From Branchiostoma floridae (taxonomy: Eukaryota; Chordata; Leptocardii; Amphioxiformes; Branchiostomatidae), in the NCBI RefSeq assembly GCF_000003815.2, contig NC_049992.1, positions 15,175,525 through 15,239,524 on the forward strand: a stretch of 64,000 nucleotides of DNA, read 5' to 3'. Numbering within the stretch: the stretch's first letter is position 1; each line of letters begins with the position of its first letter. A program made the position numbers and the translations under genes. The notes beneath the pieces were generated by a model. That model was not told where the DNA came from. It did no database searches and saw only the letters and a list, made by a program, of their open reading frames with translations. This document shows, one piece after another, positions 55,601 through 64,000 of this stretch.

Positions 55601-58600
55601 ATTTTGGGTGCACCACTTAACTTTAAGTAATAACCTAATAATAAAACTTATTTACAAGCTATCAAATTCTTAAACAAGTACCATGAGAGACATTTTTATT
55701 ATCTTTCTAACACTTAGATGTTAAGAATATGATGTCTACTAGTATACATGTACTTTGATATCTTTACATACATAAACCTAAGAAAATATTTGGGTGCACC
55801 TGGGTGCACATGCACCCAGTATTTCGAGCCCTGAAGAGTGACACATACTTCTACTTAGTGTACTCGTGCATTTCAGTTTACTTTGCTCAACTGTATTGTA
55901 ATATATCACACTAATCGTTTGGCCAGCCTAAAGATTACTACAAGAAAAAAAAGATAATCCCTTGGGCCTACACTACCTAATTTTTCAGGACTGAAACACC
56001 TCTCAAATAGAAGTACCCCCTGGAATAAAAGTACCCCCCGGACAAATCTTCAAAATCAAATAAAAGTACCCCCTGGAATAAAAGTACCCCCCGGAAAAAT
56101 ACCAAATTGACATGTAAACTGTGTCCATGCTACTTCAGTCCAAGAGAAGATGATAAGCAGGTATGCTCTTTTTATTTATTTATGCCTCAGTACCATATCA
56201 GTTAATTGTATAAATGATGAACAGAATAATTCCTATGTTATTGCACATATTTTCTTTATCTGAGTGTCACACCATCAACAAAGATTAAAATAAAAGCAAA
56301 AAATGAATGAAAATAAAAATAGAAGACATAAAAAAAGAAGTTTATTTTATGATCATTGTTACAAAATAAAATTTTGAAGAAACATTCCAACTTAGTAGAA
56401 TACCTTCTTCACCACTTGTTGTATTTTCAATGTTGTTGAAACCAAGGAGGTCATAGACACTGCCCCCTATCGAGATATAACGGTACTGCAGCAAATATGT
56501 CAATATCTCGCGCATTACCGCGAGATTTGGCGTGAGTTGATGAATCCAACATGGCGGATGTTTTCGAGCTGATTGAACGCTGTGCTTTATTTTGGAAGGA
56601 TTTTTTCGTTGCTGGAACATTAAAACAAGTTGACTACGGGTGAAAAGTTGTGGAAAAGTATTGGTAACTTTTTAATTTGTTTGGTTGGTGGTTAATTTCT
56701 GTGTTTTGATAGAGAATTTACGGAAGTGAGTGACTGTGTGTGTAGCATGTGACCTCGATGTTTGGCTATGTTTTCGTCTTTGTTCAGCGCAAATTTCAAG
56801 ATTTATGGAAGGTTAAAGATGGTCTAAAACGAAAAGGATACATTTTTTATGAGTCCAGTACCGAATCACTTGGGTTTCGGTATTTTTGGACCTGAACCGA
56901 AACGTTTTTGCAAGTCCAGAACCGGTCCTGCGTACCGGTACGCATCCCTAGGATGTTTGGGTCATAGCGCTAGCGGCAGGGAAATCCGCGCTGCCTCGTC
57001 CGAAAAATAGTGAATTTGAAGCGAAAATACCGCGGAAATATGGGCAGAAAATACCAAAATTTCAATATTTTTGGGGTCCCTAGTTAGTTAAGAAAGCCCC
57101 AATTTGAAAAAAAAAATAAACGTACCGTCTAAAATAAGGACGTACCGGGTGGATTTTGAGGCGGAAAAAAATAAACGTACCGGTACGTTTATTTGAGAGG
57201 TGAGAGTAAGCCTAAGATACTTCTGACTCTGGCTATTTAATTTGTTGGCTTCTTAATCACACTGAAGGGAATAAAATAGCTTTGGATTCACTAATTACAG
57301 GGCTAGGCAACAGAAAGAAATCAATGTGATGAACAAAACATTTATGACCACAAAGAATGGATGGTGAACCAAACAATCCATTTTGCATTGGCCTATTTAT
57401 AATGTATTGTACCAGGAAGTAAATGTAACTGTAAAGATATACATTTTTTCATATTTATTAATCACAATGTTTTTGTTATTTCAGGAGTCGGAGGGTGGTC
57501 TGTTTGTGTGCCTGAAGTCGTACATGGGCCTGTGTCACCTGCATGTACAGAAATTCTACGAGAAGTTCCCAGAGAACCCCATCTACCTGCACCTGAAGAG
57601 GACCAAACTAGAGGTACATCAGTCCTAATAGAACAAGAAAAACTTTATTGCATGACAATTGTACACGATACAATGTATAGCAACAACTATTACACAAAGT
57701 ACAAAATAGAGGTATAGAATAAAGCTTAACATCCTAGTTAACATTCAAATAAGGGCTAACATAATTCTTTGATATAGTATTGATCATGGCATTGTGTTAG
57801 AATAAATTTCTGTAAGCTAATACAGCAGGTATAGGCAGCAGACAGCCTCTGGAACTAGAAGCCTCAAGTTTGATTCCGGCTGTGTCGCTCACCTGACATG
57901 CACGCTACTGGAAAGGGTTTCATTCCTCGGGACGGGACGTTACCCCATTGTCCACTGTTCATTGTGCTTGTCGAAAAGAGCTAGGGGAATTTTTCCGGCA
58001 CAATGATCTCTTCTCTGTCATGACCAGTGGAAGACTAGTGCTTCAGTGAGCTAAAACTGGATTGAGGTCTAGATCACTTTCCCAGTGATGCATCTGAATC
58101 TTGAAAACTTATTAAGCTTGAGAACTGAATATTTTCCTTTTTAGCTTACTTTAATTTGTGACAGCCAATGTCATTCCTTTCCTACAGATCTCTGGTGCAG
58201 CAGGGGGTGGGGAAGCTGAGGACCCTCCAGCCAAGAAACCAACAAGGCTGGCCATTGGTAAGGATCAAAACATAGAACAGAAATATCCACATTTCAATAT
58301 ATAGGGATAACATCTAAATGATTCAATGAATGGTGTAATGTGTGGACAATAAATCAAGGTAAACAATACATTTAAGAAGGTTAGACATCCAGGTAAACAA
58401 TGTCCAAATACAATTCAATCTCTACAAACTAGATAAAAACAGATTGACTTTGTTTGATTTTATTTTCTAGTGACGCTGAAGAAGAGTGATGGATGTTGTT
58501 TGTTTGTTTGTTTGTTAAACGTCCCGAAGTGAATCTCCGTTTTTATCCAGTTGTAGAGATTGAATTGAATTGAAGTATGGTAAACAATATGATGAAAAAA

Positions 58601-59058
58601 ACTGAATTTAAGGACTGGAATTGTTTACTGTGATCGATTTTTTTGTATTGTAATTTGTATGAAATCTTTACCATCTACCTGTAGGTGTTGAAGGAGGTTT
58701 TGATGTGAGTGAAGAAGGTCGCTATGAGATCCAGGAAGAGATAGCCATCGTGGTGATGCCTGGATACGAGTCCTTCCCATACCCAAGTATAGAGGACACA
58801 CCTGTGCAGGTGAGCAGAACAAAGATGTAAAACATACCATCATCTCTGCAATAAAATTCCCCCTCCCCAACTGAAAGTACCCATTGGGCATAACTTCAGA
58901 ATCTAATAAAAGCACAATCCAGAATAAAAGTACTTGGTCCAGTTAGCCTGTGTTTACGCAATCTCTTGCTCTCTTGCAAAATTTGGTTGTACTTTCAAGA
59001 ATGTTTTTAGCAAATTTGATTTCTATTTAGGTCTTTGATGAAGCAGATTTGTGTACTT

Positions 59059-59111
<53 letters not shown>

Positions 59112-62100
59112 ATGCAGGGCTCAAAATACACATACTTAACTTGCAATTTGCTCGTAATTTTTGAGATTTGCACGTAAAAATATTCTGAACTTGCAATCTT
59201 GCATGTTGAAAATACCTGGCCTATAGTAAAAATACTGAAGCCACAGTGCCTTTGTTTGGCTAACGGGGATTGTCACCGGTCGTCAGAAGGTGTTATAAAT
59301 AATCAAATTTGGCTTTGCTGCAAACTTACATGCTTATTATGTGGATATCTTGCCAAAATTTGAAGTTCTGTCTATATTTTCATGCGCCGATTTCTGTCCG
59401 TCAAAAGTGACAGAATGAGCAAAATTCTCATCCAAAAGTCCACCAAAGTACAGAATGATGGATGCTGGCTAGAACACTGCTGTATAGACTAGTGGTATTT
59501 TGCATGTAAATTTTTCTAATTGCACATTAAATTTTTGCCAACTTGCAATTTTGCATGTAGCAAAAAAAAAGTATTTCGACCCCTGGTATGGTAAATCAAT
59601 GTTTTAAATGCAAGCCATATTTACTGCAGAAATTTACTGCATATGAATGCACATCTTGTTAGTTTGAATTTTTTCACTGTATAAACTAACTAACTAACCA
59701 ACAACCATTGACAAATACATGATCTCTTTGGTCCTTCAGCAATGCAGAAGTAACAGCGTTTGTCTTTTGTTTACATTCCTTGACAGATCCAGTTGGCGAT
59801 AGAAGGTATCCTGAAGTCCTCAGGTGCTGACAAGCAGTCTGCAGTGGAGGCCTGGGATGGGGAAGTCAGACAAGTTAGCAAGTAAGTCCCAGTCATTGTG
59901 TACCTAAATAATGATTTTCTGGGTATGGCACTGGTACTGGGTCGGGGCTCGAAATACCCACTTGCCCACTTAAAAATGCAACCACATCTTGCTTTGCGAA
60001 ACTTATTTTAAACCCAGGTTGCACACTGAGCAACCTAAAATTTTGCTGTTGGAACACTGCTTTTTCCCCACCTACATGCATAAGCTTTTGTATTTATTTT
60101 TTGATAACATAAAACATATTACATACATTGTAGTTACATATAACTGGAAGAAAAGATAATGGATAAGTAGCTGATTTGAAGAAAGTAACAATTTGAAAGT
60201 GGGGCAACCTGAAATGTTTATGGCGCAACCTGGCTTTTGACTCAGGTTGCCACTTGGACAACCTGGCTGAAAAAAGTATTTCGGGCCCTGTGGGTACAGG
60301 TACACATCCCTGAGAGAATTTACACCTTTTTTTTTTACTTATTGGTCACCACATAACAAGGCCTGAAGGCCACTCAAGCTTACGGGTTACACGATTACGT
60401 TACGAGGGCTGCTCGGGAGATTCCCTACCCTTTTTTGGCCGGAATGGTTTGATCCGCTCATGTTCGCACGTGCGGCGGGTTCTTTGATATACAAAAGCTA
60501 CTTATGACAGAGTTGGATGTAACAGTAACTTCTAAGAAGATCCTTTGCCTATATTTCTTCTGATTGAGTTTGATCCACGTTTTGTGCCTTTCAGACATGC
60601 AGATAAGCTAGAGCAGCTGAATAATGGAGTCAAGGTGCCTCCCAAGTAAGTCATGGAACATTGTTTGTACTATTGTTTGTAACCTTAAGTATACCAGGGC
60701 CATATGTGTTGCCATGGTGACTTGTACAATCTGTAGCATCCAATGGCAAACACATAGTGATTGCTTGTGTTGTTGTTTGTTTTGTTCTTTTTGTATACTG
60801 TAAATGCAGAAATGTTCGCGGTGGATTAATGTTTGCGGTTTTTGCGGCGGCTGCTTCACCGCGAATTTAAAACCACCGCAAACATTTTTCCATAATAGTA
60901 AGAGACTGCAGTGCATGGTGCTACCGCAAAATCAAAACCACCGCAAAAAGTCCATTTTACCGCTAGCGCGAAATTAAATCCCCGCGAACTTAAATGCATT
61001 TACAGTATCTGGTAAACCGCCTTATGGCATAACATGCCAGGTTTGTACTGAACAGTACAACTTACTACAAGCTTCATATCTGGACAGATTTATTTGAGCC
61101 ACTCACACCGTGAAAGACCCCTACTCTTTCTGGTAAGTGGTTTGGGTTCTTTAACATGCTCGAGGTGTGACACTCCTCAAACACAGGACCTCCATGTAAT
61201 CTCCTATCCAAGGGACGCCCCTAGCCGGAGATAGGTGCTAATTTTCACCTGAGTGAAGTGAGGAAAGCTGTGTTAACTGCCTTTCACAAGGACACAAGAT
61301 GAGACACATCAGCGGATTCTATAAGAGTTGTTGGTTACATAAAGGTTAAAACCTTCCAATTTGACGTTTTTATTCCTTGACAAAGATATTTCTTGTTCTC
61401 TACCAACAGAGGCTGGAAGTGTTCTAGGTGTGACCTAGTAGAAAACCTGTGGATGAACTTGACAGATGGAAGCATCTCCTGTGGACGGAGGTACTTTGAT
61501 GGGTCGGGAGGGAACAACCATGCCGTAGACCACTTCAGAGAGACAGGATTTCCTCTGGCTGTCAAGCTGGGGACCATCACGCCTACCGGAGCAGGTTGGA
61601 ACTAGTCTAAATTAATACTTTGTATCATTGCAACACATTGAATAAAGAGGCTCTTTTTACACAACCACAGCTTTAATTTCTCAGATGTTACTGTGACCAT
61701 CTGTCACCTTCTTCAGGGCAATATGCTGCAGCAATATGTGTGGTAGCAATATGCATTTCTGCAGCACAATGTGAACCAGTCATAATTGCCCTGAAGAAGG
61801 TGACAGAAAGTCACCGAAACGTTGCTGAAAATATAATTATGGTTATATAAAAAGAGGCTGAGCCGCTCTTTATTCAGTGTTATACCAACGGGATGAACTA
61901 TTTACGTAGGTTAGAACACCATTTACAAAAAGGATGTTCTGTCTTGGTATCTAGATGGCAAATTAAACATATAGGCTGTGAGGTAGAAAGTGGGAAGTGA
62001 TCATTGTCCTGTAGTTCCACCAAGAACTGGTAGGTGGTGCTCATGGATGACCATTGTGCTTTTCTTGTCAGATGTTTACTCCTACGATGAGGATGACATG

Positions 62101-63424
62101 GTGGAAGACCCTCACCTGGCCAGACACCTGGCACACTTTGGTATCAACATGATGAGCATGGAGAAGGTAGGTGGGCTTAGGGGTTCATGTCTGGCCTTAT
62201 TTGTAATGCTTAAAGTTGTGATAGAAATGTAATACTTGTGGGAAGAATATAATCTCTCCTCCTCCGTTCATCACATTAGGTCTTGTGACCAAGATTCTTG
62301 TTTCTTCTGGCATTCCGTATAGTTGTTGATAAAGTAATGCACAGGCAGAATCCTGTCATACAGTACTGTAAATGCAGAAATGTTTGCGGTGGATTAATGT
62401 TCGTGGTTTTCGCGGTGACCACTTTACTGCAAACTTAAAACCACCGCGAACATTTTTCTATTATGGTATTAGATTGCAGTCTATGGTGTTACCGCGAACT
62501 TAAATCCACCGCGAAAAGTCCCTTTTCCCGCTACCACGAAATTAAATCCTCGCGAACTTAAATGCATTTACAGTACAATACATAAAGTATTCTTTTGATT
62601 GTAGCAGGGTTCTAGCCAGCATCTGTCCTTCCGTTCTTTGACAGAATTTTGCTGCTGGGGGCGACAAAAAAATTTGCCCTGCTGTCCTTTGTGACGGACA
62701 AAAATCTGCATATAAAGATATTACTGTAATTCACTTTGTGTTCACGGTACTAAACTTTAACGGGCTGAGAAAATTTAACTTGTTCTCGGAACTAAATGTT
62801 CACTGTTGTGGCAAGTGCACATGAAAAAAGTCTGTGAATTATTTGTTATCAGTAATGATAAGTTCACGTTACAGTCATCACCGTGAAAACCGTGAACATA
62901 ACAGTACATTGAAAAAGTCAGGAATGATTGAACTAAGCTTAATCTACTAGCAAAATTTGCCCCTCAAAATAAAGGAATATAGCAATTTAGAGGGTCTAGT
63001 TTTAAAAAATTTTCCCAGCGAGCATACCACCGGACCCCTCTAGGACCATTACGCCTTTGACAGGATTTTCATTCAAAATCCAGAGGATGGACAAAAATTT
63101 CAGGCTGGCTAGAACACTGGACTGTAAATAGTTTGGAGTTTGTGACACAGTATTGTTCATGCATCTGTGTGTATGGTATTCTTTCCATCTTAACATTTGT
63201 CTATTATTTCTATAAACAACCACAACCCAGACCGACAAGACAATGACGGAGCTTGAAATCGACATTAACCAGAGGGTGGGGGAATGGGCGACCATCCAGG
63301 AGTCGGACAAACAGTTGAAGCCCATGTACGGTCCAGGGTACACCGGGATGAAGAACATGGGAAACAGCTGTTATCTCAACTCCGTCATGCAGGTCATCTT
63401 CACACTACCAGACTTCCGGAAAAG
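52613..63424 (+). CDS. USP5: Ubiquitin carboxyl-terminal hydrolase 5 (isopeptidase T), 5' part, 9 exons seen
   Basis: Exons 52613-52717, 57485-57613, 58188-58257, 58685-58809, 59787-59881, 60595-60645, 61410-61594, 62072-62166 and 63231-63424; phases agree. About 349 residues are present and the gene continues beyond the window. Residues 1-35 ([20 protein letters not shown]) and the following segment are the N-terminal variant zinc-finger region. The UBP zinc finger at about 192-285 has Cys196, Cys199, Cys216 and His229 ([26 protein letters not shown]); in USP5 this pocket binds the free C-terminal Gly-Gly of ubiquitin. The catalytic box [16 protein letters not shown] has the nucleophile at residue 332 (codon 63369-63371). 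The enzyme disassembles unanchored polyubiquitin. USP13 is the alternative paralogue; the divergent CDCA3 neighbour favours USP5. Confidence 0.93.
52718..55500. other. USP5 intron 1, proximal part
   Basis: Non-coding sequence of a 4.8-kb intron. Two overlapping frames (53783-53995 plus, 53823-54209 minus) have no motifs. A short GT tract is at about 53724-53735. No other structure recognised before the element at 55529. Confidence 0.5.
55529..55833. mobile_element. Element of the cagggctcgaaatac family, copy 2
   Basis: A 305-bp element with cagggctcgaaattc and atttcgagccctg ends, flanked by the direct pentamer aagag on both sides. The interior is shared with 27694-28021. It lies in USP5 intron 1. 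Confidence 0.8.
55997..57202. mobile_element. 1.2-kb inverted-repeat element, cacctctcaaataaaagtac ends
   Basis: The left end cacctctcaaatagaagtac is the inverted counterpart of the right end gtacgtttatttgagaggtg (two mismatches in 20). Subterminal repeats (ggaataaaagtaccccccgg on the left, aaaataaacgtaccg on the right) point the same way. A fragment of the left subterminal region is at about 58855-58940. A piece of the taggggtgggtaccggtac family lies inside (56860-56950). No transposase frame. Confidence 0.65.
57810..58060 (+). mobile_element. SINE with degenerate tRNA-like head
   Basis: A B-box-like agtttgattccggc at about 57868 follows a weak A-box-like region. The body ctcgggacgggacgttaccc / ccactgttcattgtgcttgt then resembles SINE bodies. 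Located in USP5 intron 2. Confidence 0.4.
58493..58575. repeat. LINE/SINE 3' tail, copy 2
   Basis: A (TTTG)n tract, ttaaacgtcccgaagtgaat, then tttatccagttgtagagatt and a gaattgaattgaa tail. The 26-nt core equals that at 31887-31913. Located in USP5 intron 3. Confidence 0.4.
59060..59107. repeat. (AT)n microsatellite
   Basis: About 24 perfect AT dinucleotides in USP5 intron 4, ending 8 bp before the next transposon. Confidence 0.95.
59115..59585. mobile_element. Element with cagggctcaaaatac / gtatttcgacccctg ends
   Basis: A 471-bp element with the same terminal motif as the copies at 27694 and 55529 but an unrelated interior (acttgcaattttgcatg repeats). The direct pentamer gtatg lies on both sides (59110-59114 and 59586-59590). 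Internally it carries an end of the cagggttctagcc family (atgctggctagaacactg). Confidence 0.75.
59943..60290. mobile_element. Element with cggggctcgaaatac / gtatttcgggccctg ends
   Basis: A 348-bp element, third interior type (caacctg.cttttgactcagg repeats), flanked by the exact pentamer tgggt (59938-59942 and 60291-60295). In USP5 intron 5, 61 bp after the donor. Confidence 0.8.
60362..60488 (-). mobile_element. SINE fragment
   Basis: The stretch ggctgctcgggagattccct and ggccggaatggtttgatccg matches the body of 15776-16245 in the same orientation. The head and tail are missing. Confidence 0.65.
60798..61005. mobile_element. TA-flanked MITE, ctgtaaatgcagaaatgttc family, copy 1
   Basis: Inverted ends ctgtaaatgcagaaatgttc ... 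gaacttaaatgcatttacag, flanked by TA. The interior is made of gcggtgg / ccaccgc palindromes. In USP5 intron 6. A second copy is at 62366-62573. Confidence 0.8.
61079..61320 (-). mobile_element. SINE fragment
   Basis: acacaggacctccatgtaat, ctcctatccaagggacg and cacctgagtgaagtgaggaa match the central part of 15776-16245, same orientation. In USP5 intron 6, just upstream of the zinc-finger exon. Confidence 0.65.
62366..62573. mobile_element. TA-flanked MITE, ctgtaaatgcagaaatgttc family, copy 2
   Basis: 208 bp, the same length as copy 1, with the same inverted ends and TA on both sides (62364-62365 and 62574-62575). In USP5 intron 8. Confidence 0.8.
62605..63119. mobile_element. hAT-like element, cagggttctagccagc family, with nested MITE
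   Basis: The ends are cagggttctagccagc and, inverted, ggctggctagaacactg. Flanks gattgtag / gactgtaa agree at 6 of 8 positions. The TA-flanked element at 62724-62904 is inserted inside it. In USP5 intron 8, ending 111 bp before the catalytic exon. Confidence 0.65.
62724..62904. mobile_element. TA-flanked MITE, ctgtaattcac family, copy 2
   Basis: 181 bp, near identical to 1509-1690 (shared ttaacttgttctcggaacta and ccgtgaacataacag). TA on each side. Nested in the hAT-like element. Confidence 0.75.
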
Positions 63425-63822
63425 GTTAGCAAATGGTCCATTCGTGTTGTTGTGTTTCTTTTAGTTTTATTTTAGGCCACCCCAATTTAATTGGCTGCTT
63501 CTTGGTTGCCTGTCCATTTTTTGCGTTTCGTCGCCCAATGTATTGGGTTTTACCTTCAGTGGTTGCTTCGGTGCATGGATGCATGCTTGGTGCTTGGTTT
63601 GGTTCAACACGACCGCATGCAACTGCTACAACTGTATGTTCGGAAATACCATTGCATTGTGGTTTCGGACTTCAATATCCTGGAAAATGGCCATATAACA
63701 TCTATTCCACAAGATTGCACAAGAACAAAAAATGATTTTATCAAGAAAGCGACCGAAAATCGACATAAATAAGACTATGTAGTGAGGTTAAAGAATAATG
63801 TACACTCAGATACAATAGACGT

Positions 63823-63897
63823 GACAACTTAGCTCAATCGGTAAAGTCATACGCCTTCGGATCCGAAAGGTCCTGGTTCGACACCGAGAGTGGATTT
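63823..63897 (+). pseudogene. tRNA-like sequence (pseudo-tRNA or SINE head)
   Basis: An A-box match (TAGCTCAATCGG) and B-box match (GGTTCGACACC) at tRNA spacing, a CTTCGGA anticodon-like loop (TCG, arginine type) and a following T run as Pol III terminator. The acceptor and anticodon stems pair poorly, so I do not call a functional tRNA. It lies in the USP5 intron that follows the last exon seen. Confidence 0.35.
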
Positions 63898-64000
63898 TTT
63901 TCTTTTATAGATATTCTATTTATTTATTGATATTATATTTTTATATATCATTTTTTTAAATTTTAGTATTCATTTCATGTATGCAAGGCCTTTGTCTTAT

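Noticed and set aside
63823-63897. Functional tRNA-Arg(TCG)
   Set aside because: A and B boxes fit, but acceptor and anticodon stems have several mismatches. Kept only as a tRNA-like pseudogene or SINE head.

Overview
The window is a eukaryotic, intron-rich, AT-leaning genomic segment with a 100-bp run of Ns (34483-34582), so it comes from a scaffolded draft. Gene content (a TNF-receptor family member, a fucolectin-type lectin, CDCA3 and USP5), compact multi-exon genes with GT/AG introns, and a very dense population of small inverted-repeat transposons and SINEs suggest an invertebrate deuterostome. A cephalochordate (amphioxus, Branchiostoma) is my best guess, but this is inference from content, not a database match.

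Layout. (1) 182-5408, minus: an eight-exon TNF-receptor superfamily gene (signal peptide, cysteine-rich domains, one transmembrane helix, about 93-residue tail with no recognisable death domain). (2) About 5.4-21.6 kb: gene-poor; inverted-repeat elements, a 57-bp-class minisatellite, a 21-bp minisatellite with higher-order structure, a tRNA-derived SINE and a LINE 3' end. (3) 22150-30553, plus: a three-exon protein kinase. Its reading frame is broken by one nucleotide at the start of exon 3, and its catalytic loop reads HCD instead of HRD. Its 7-kb first intron holds a LINE remnant and a 5S-rRNA-derived SINE with a long trinucleotide tail. (4) 30.6-37.7 kb: repeats and the assembly gap. (5) 37787-43741, plus: a six-exon secreted fucolectin-type lectin with an N-terminal coiled coil. 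(6) 45237-48860, minus: CDCA3 (five coding exons), with an upstream non-coding exon near 52148. The 5' part of an LTR retrotransposon (LTR plus broken gag) sits in its 5'UTR intron. (7) 52613 to beyond 63424, plus: USP5, nine exons seen (UBP zinc finger and catalytic Cys box), continuing past the window.

Together: CDCA3 and USP5 are divergent and share a short upstream interval with several CCAAT boxes. The same head-to-head order is known on human chromosome 12p13, so this is probably an ancient chordate gene pair. The TNF receptor and the lectin are plausible immune-type genes, but nothing in the window links them as one system. Gene models were assembled by hand from exon phase and splice signals; every exon junction listed is phase-consistent except the kinase frameshift. 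I found no operon, CRISPR array or prokaryotic feature.
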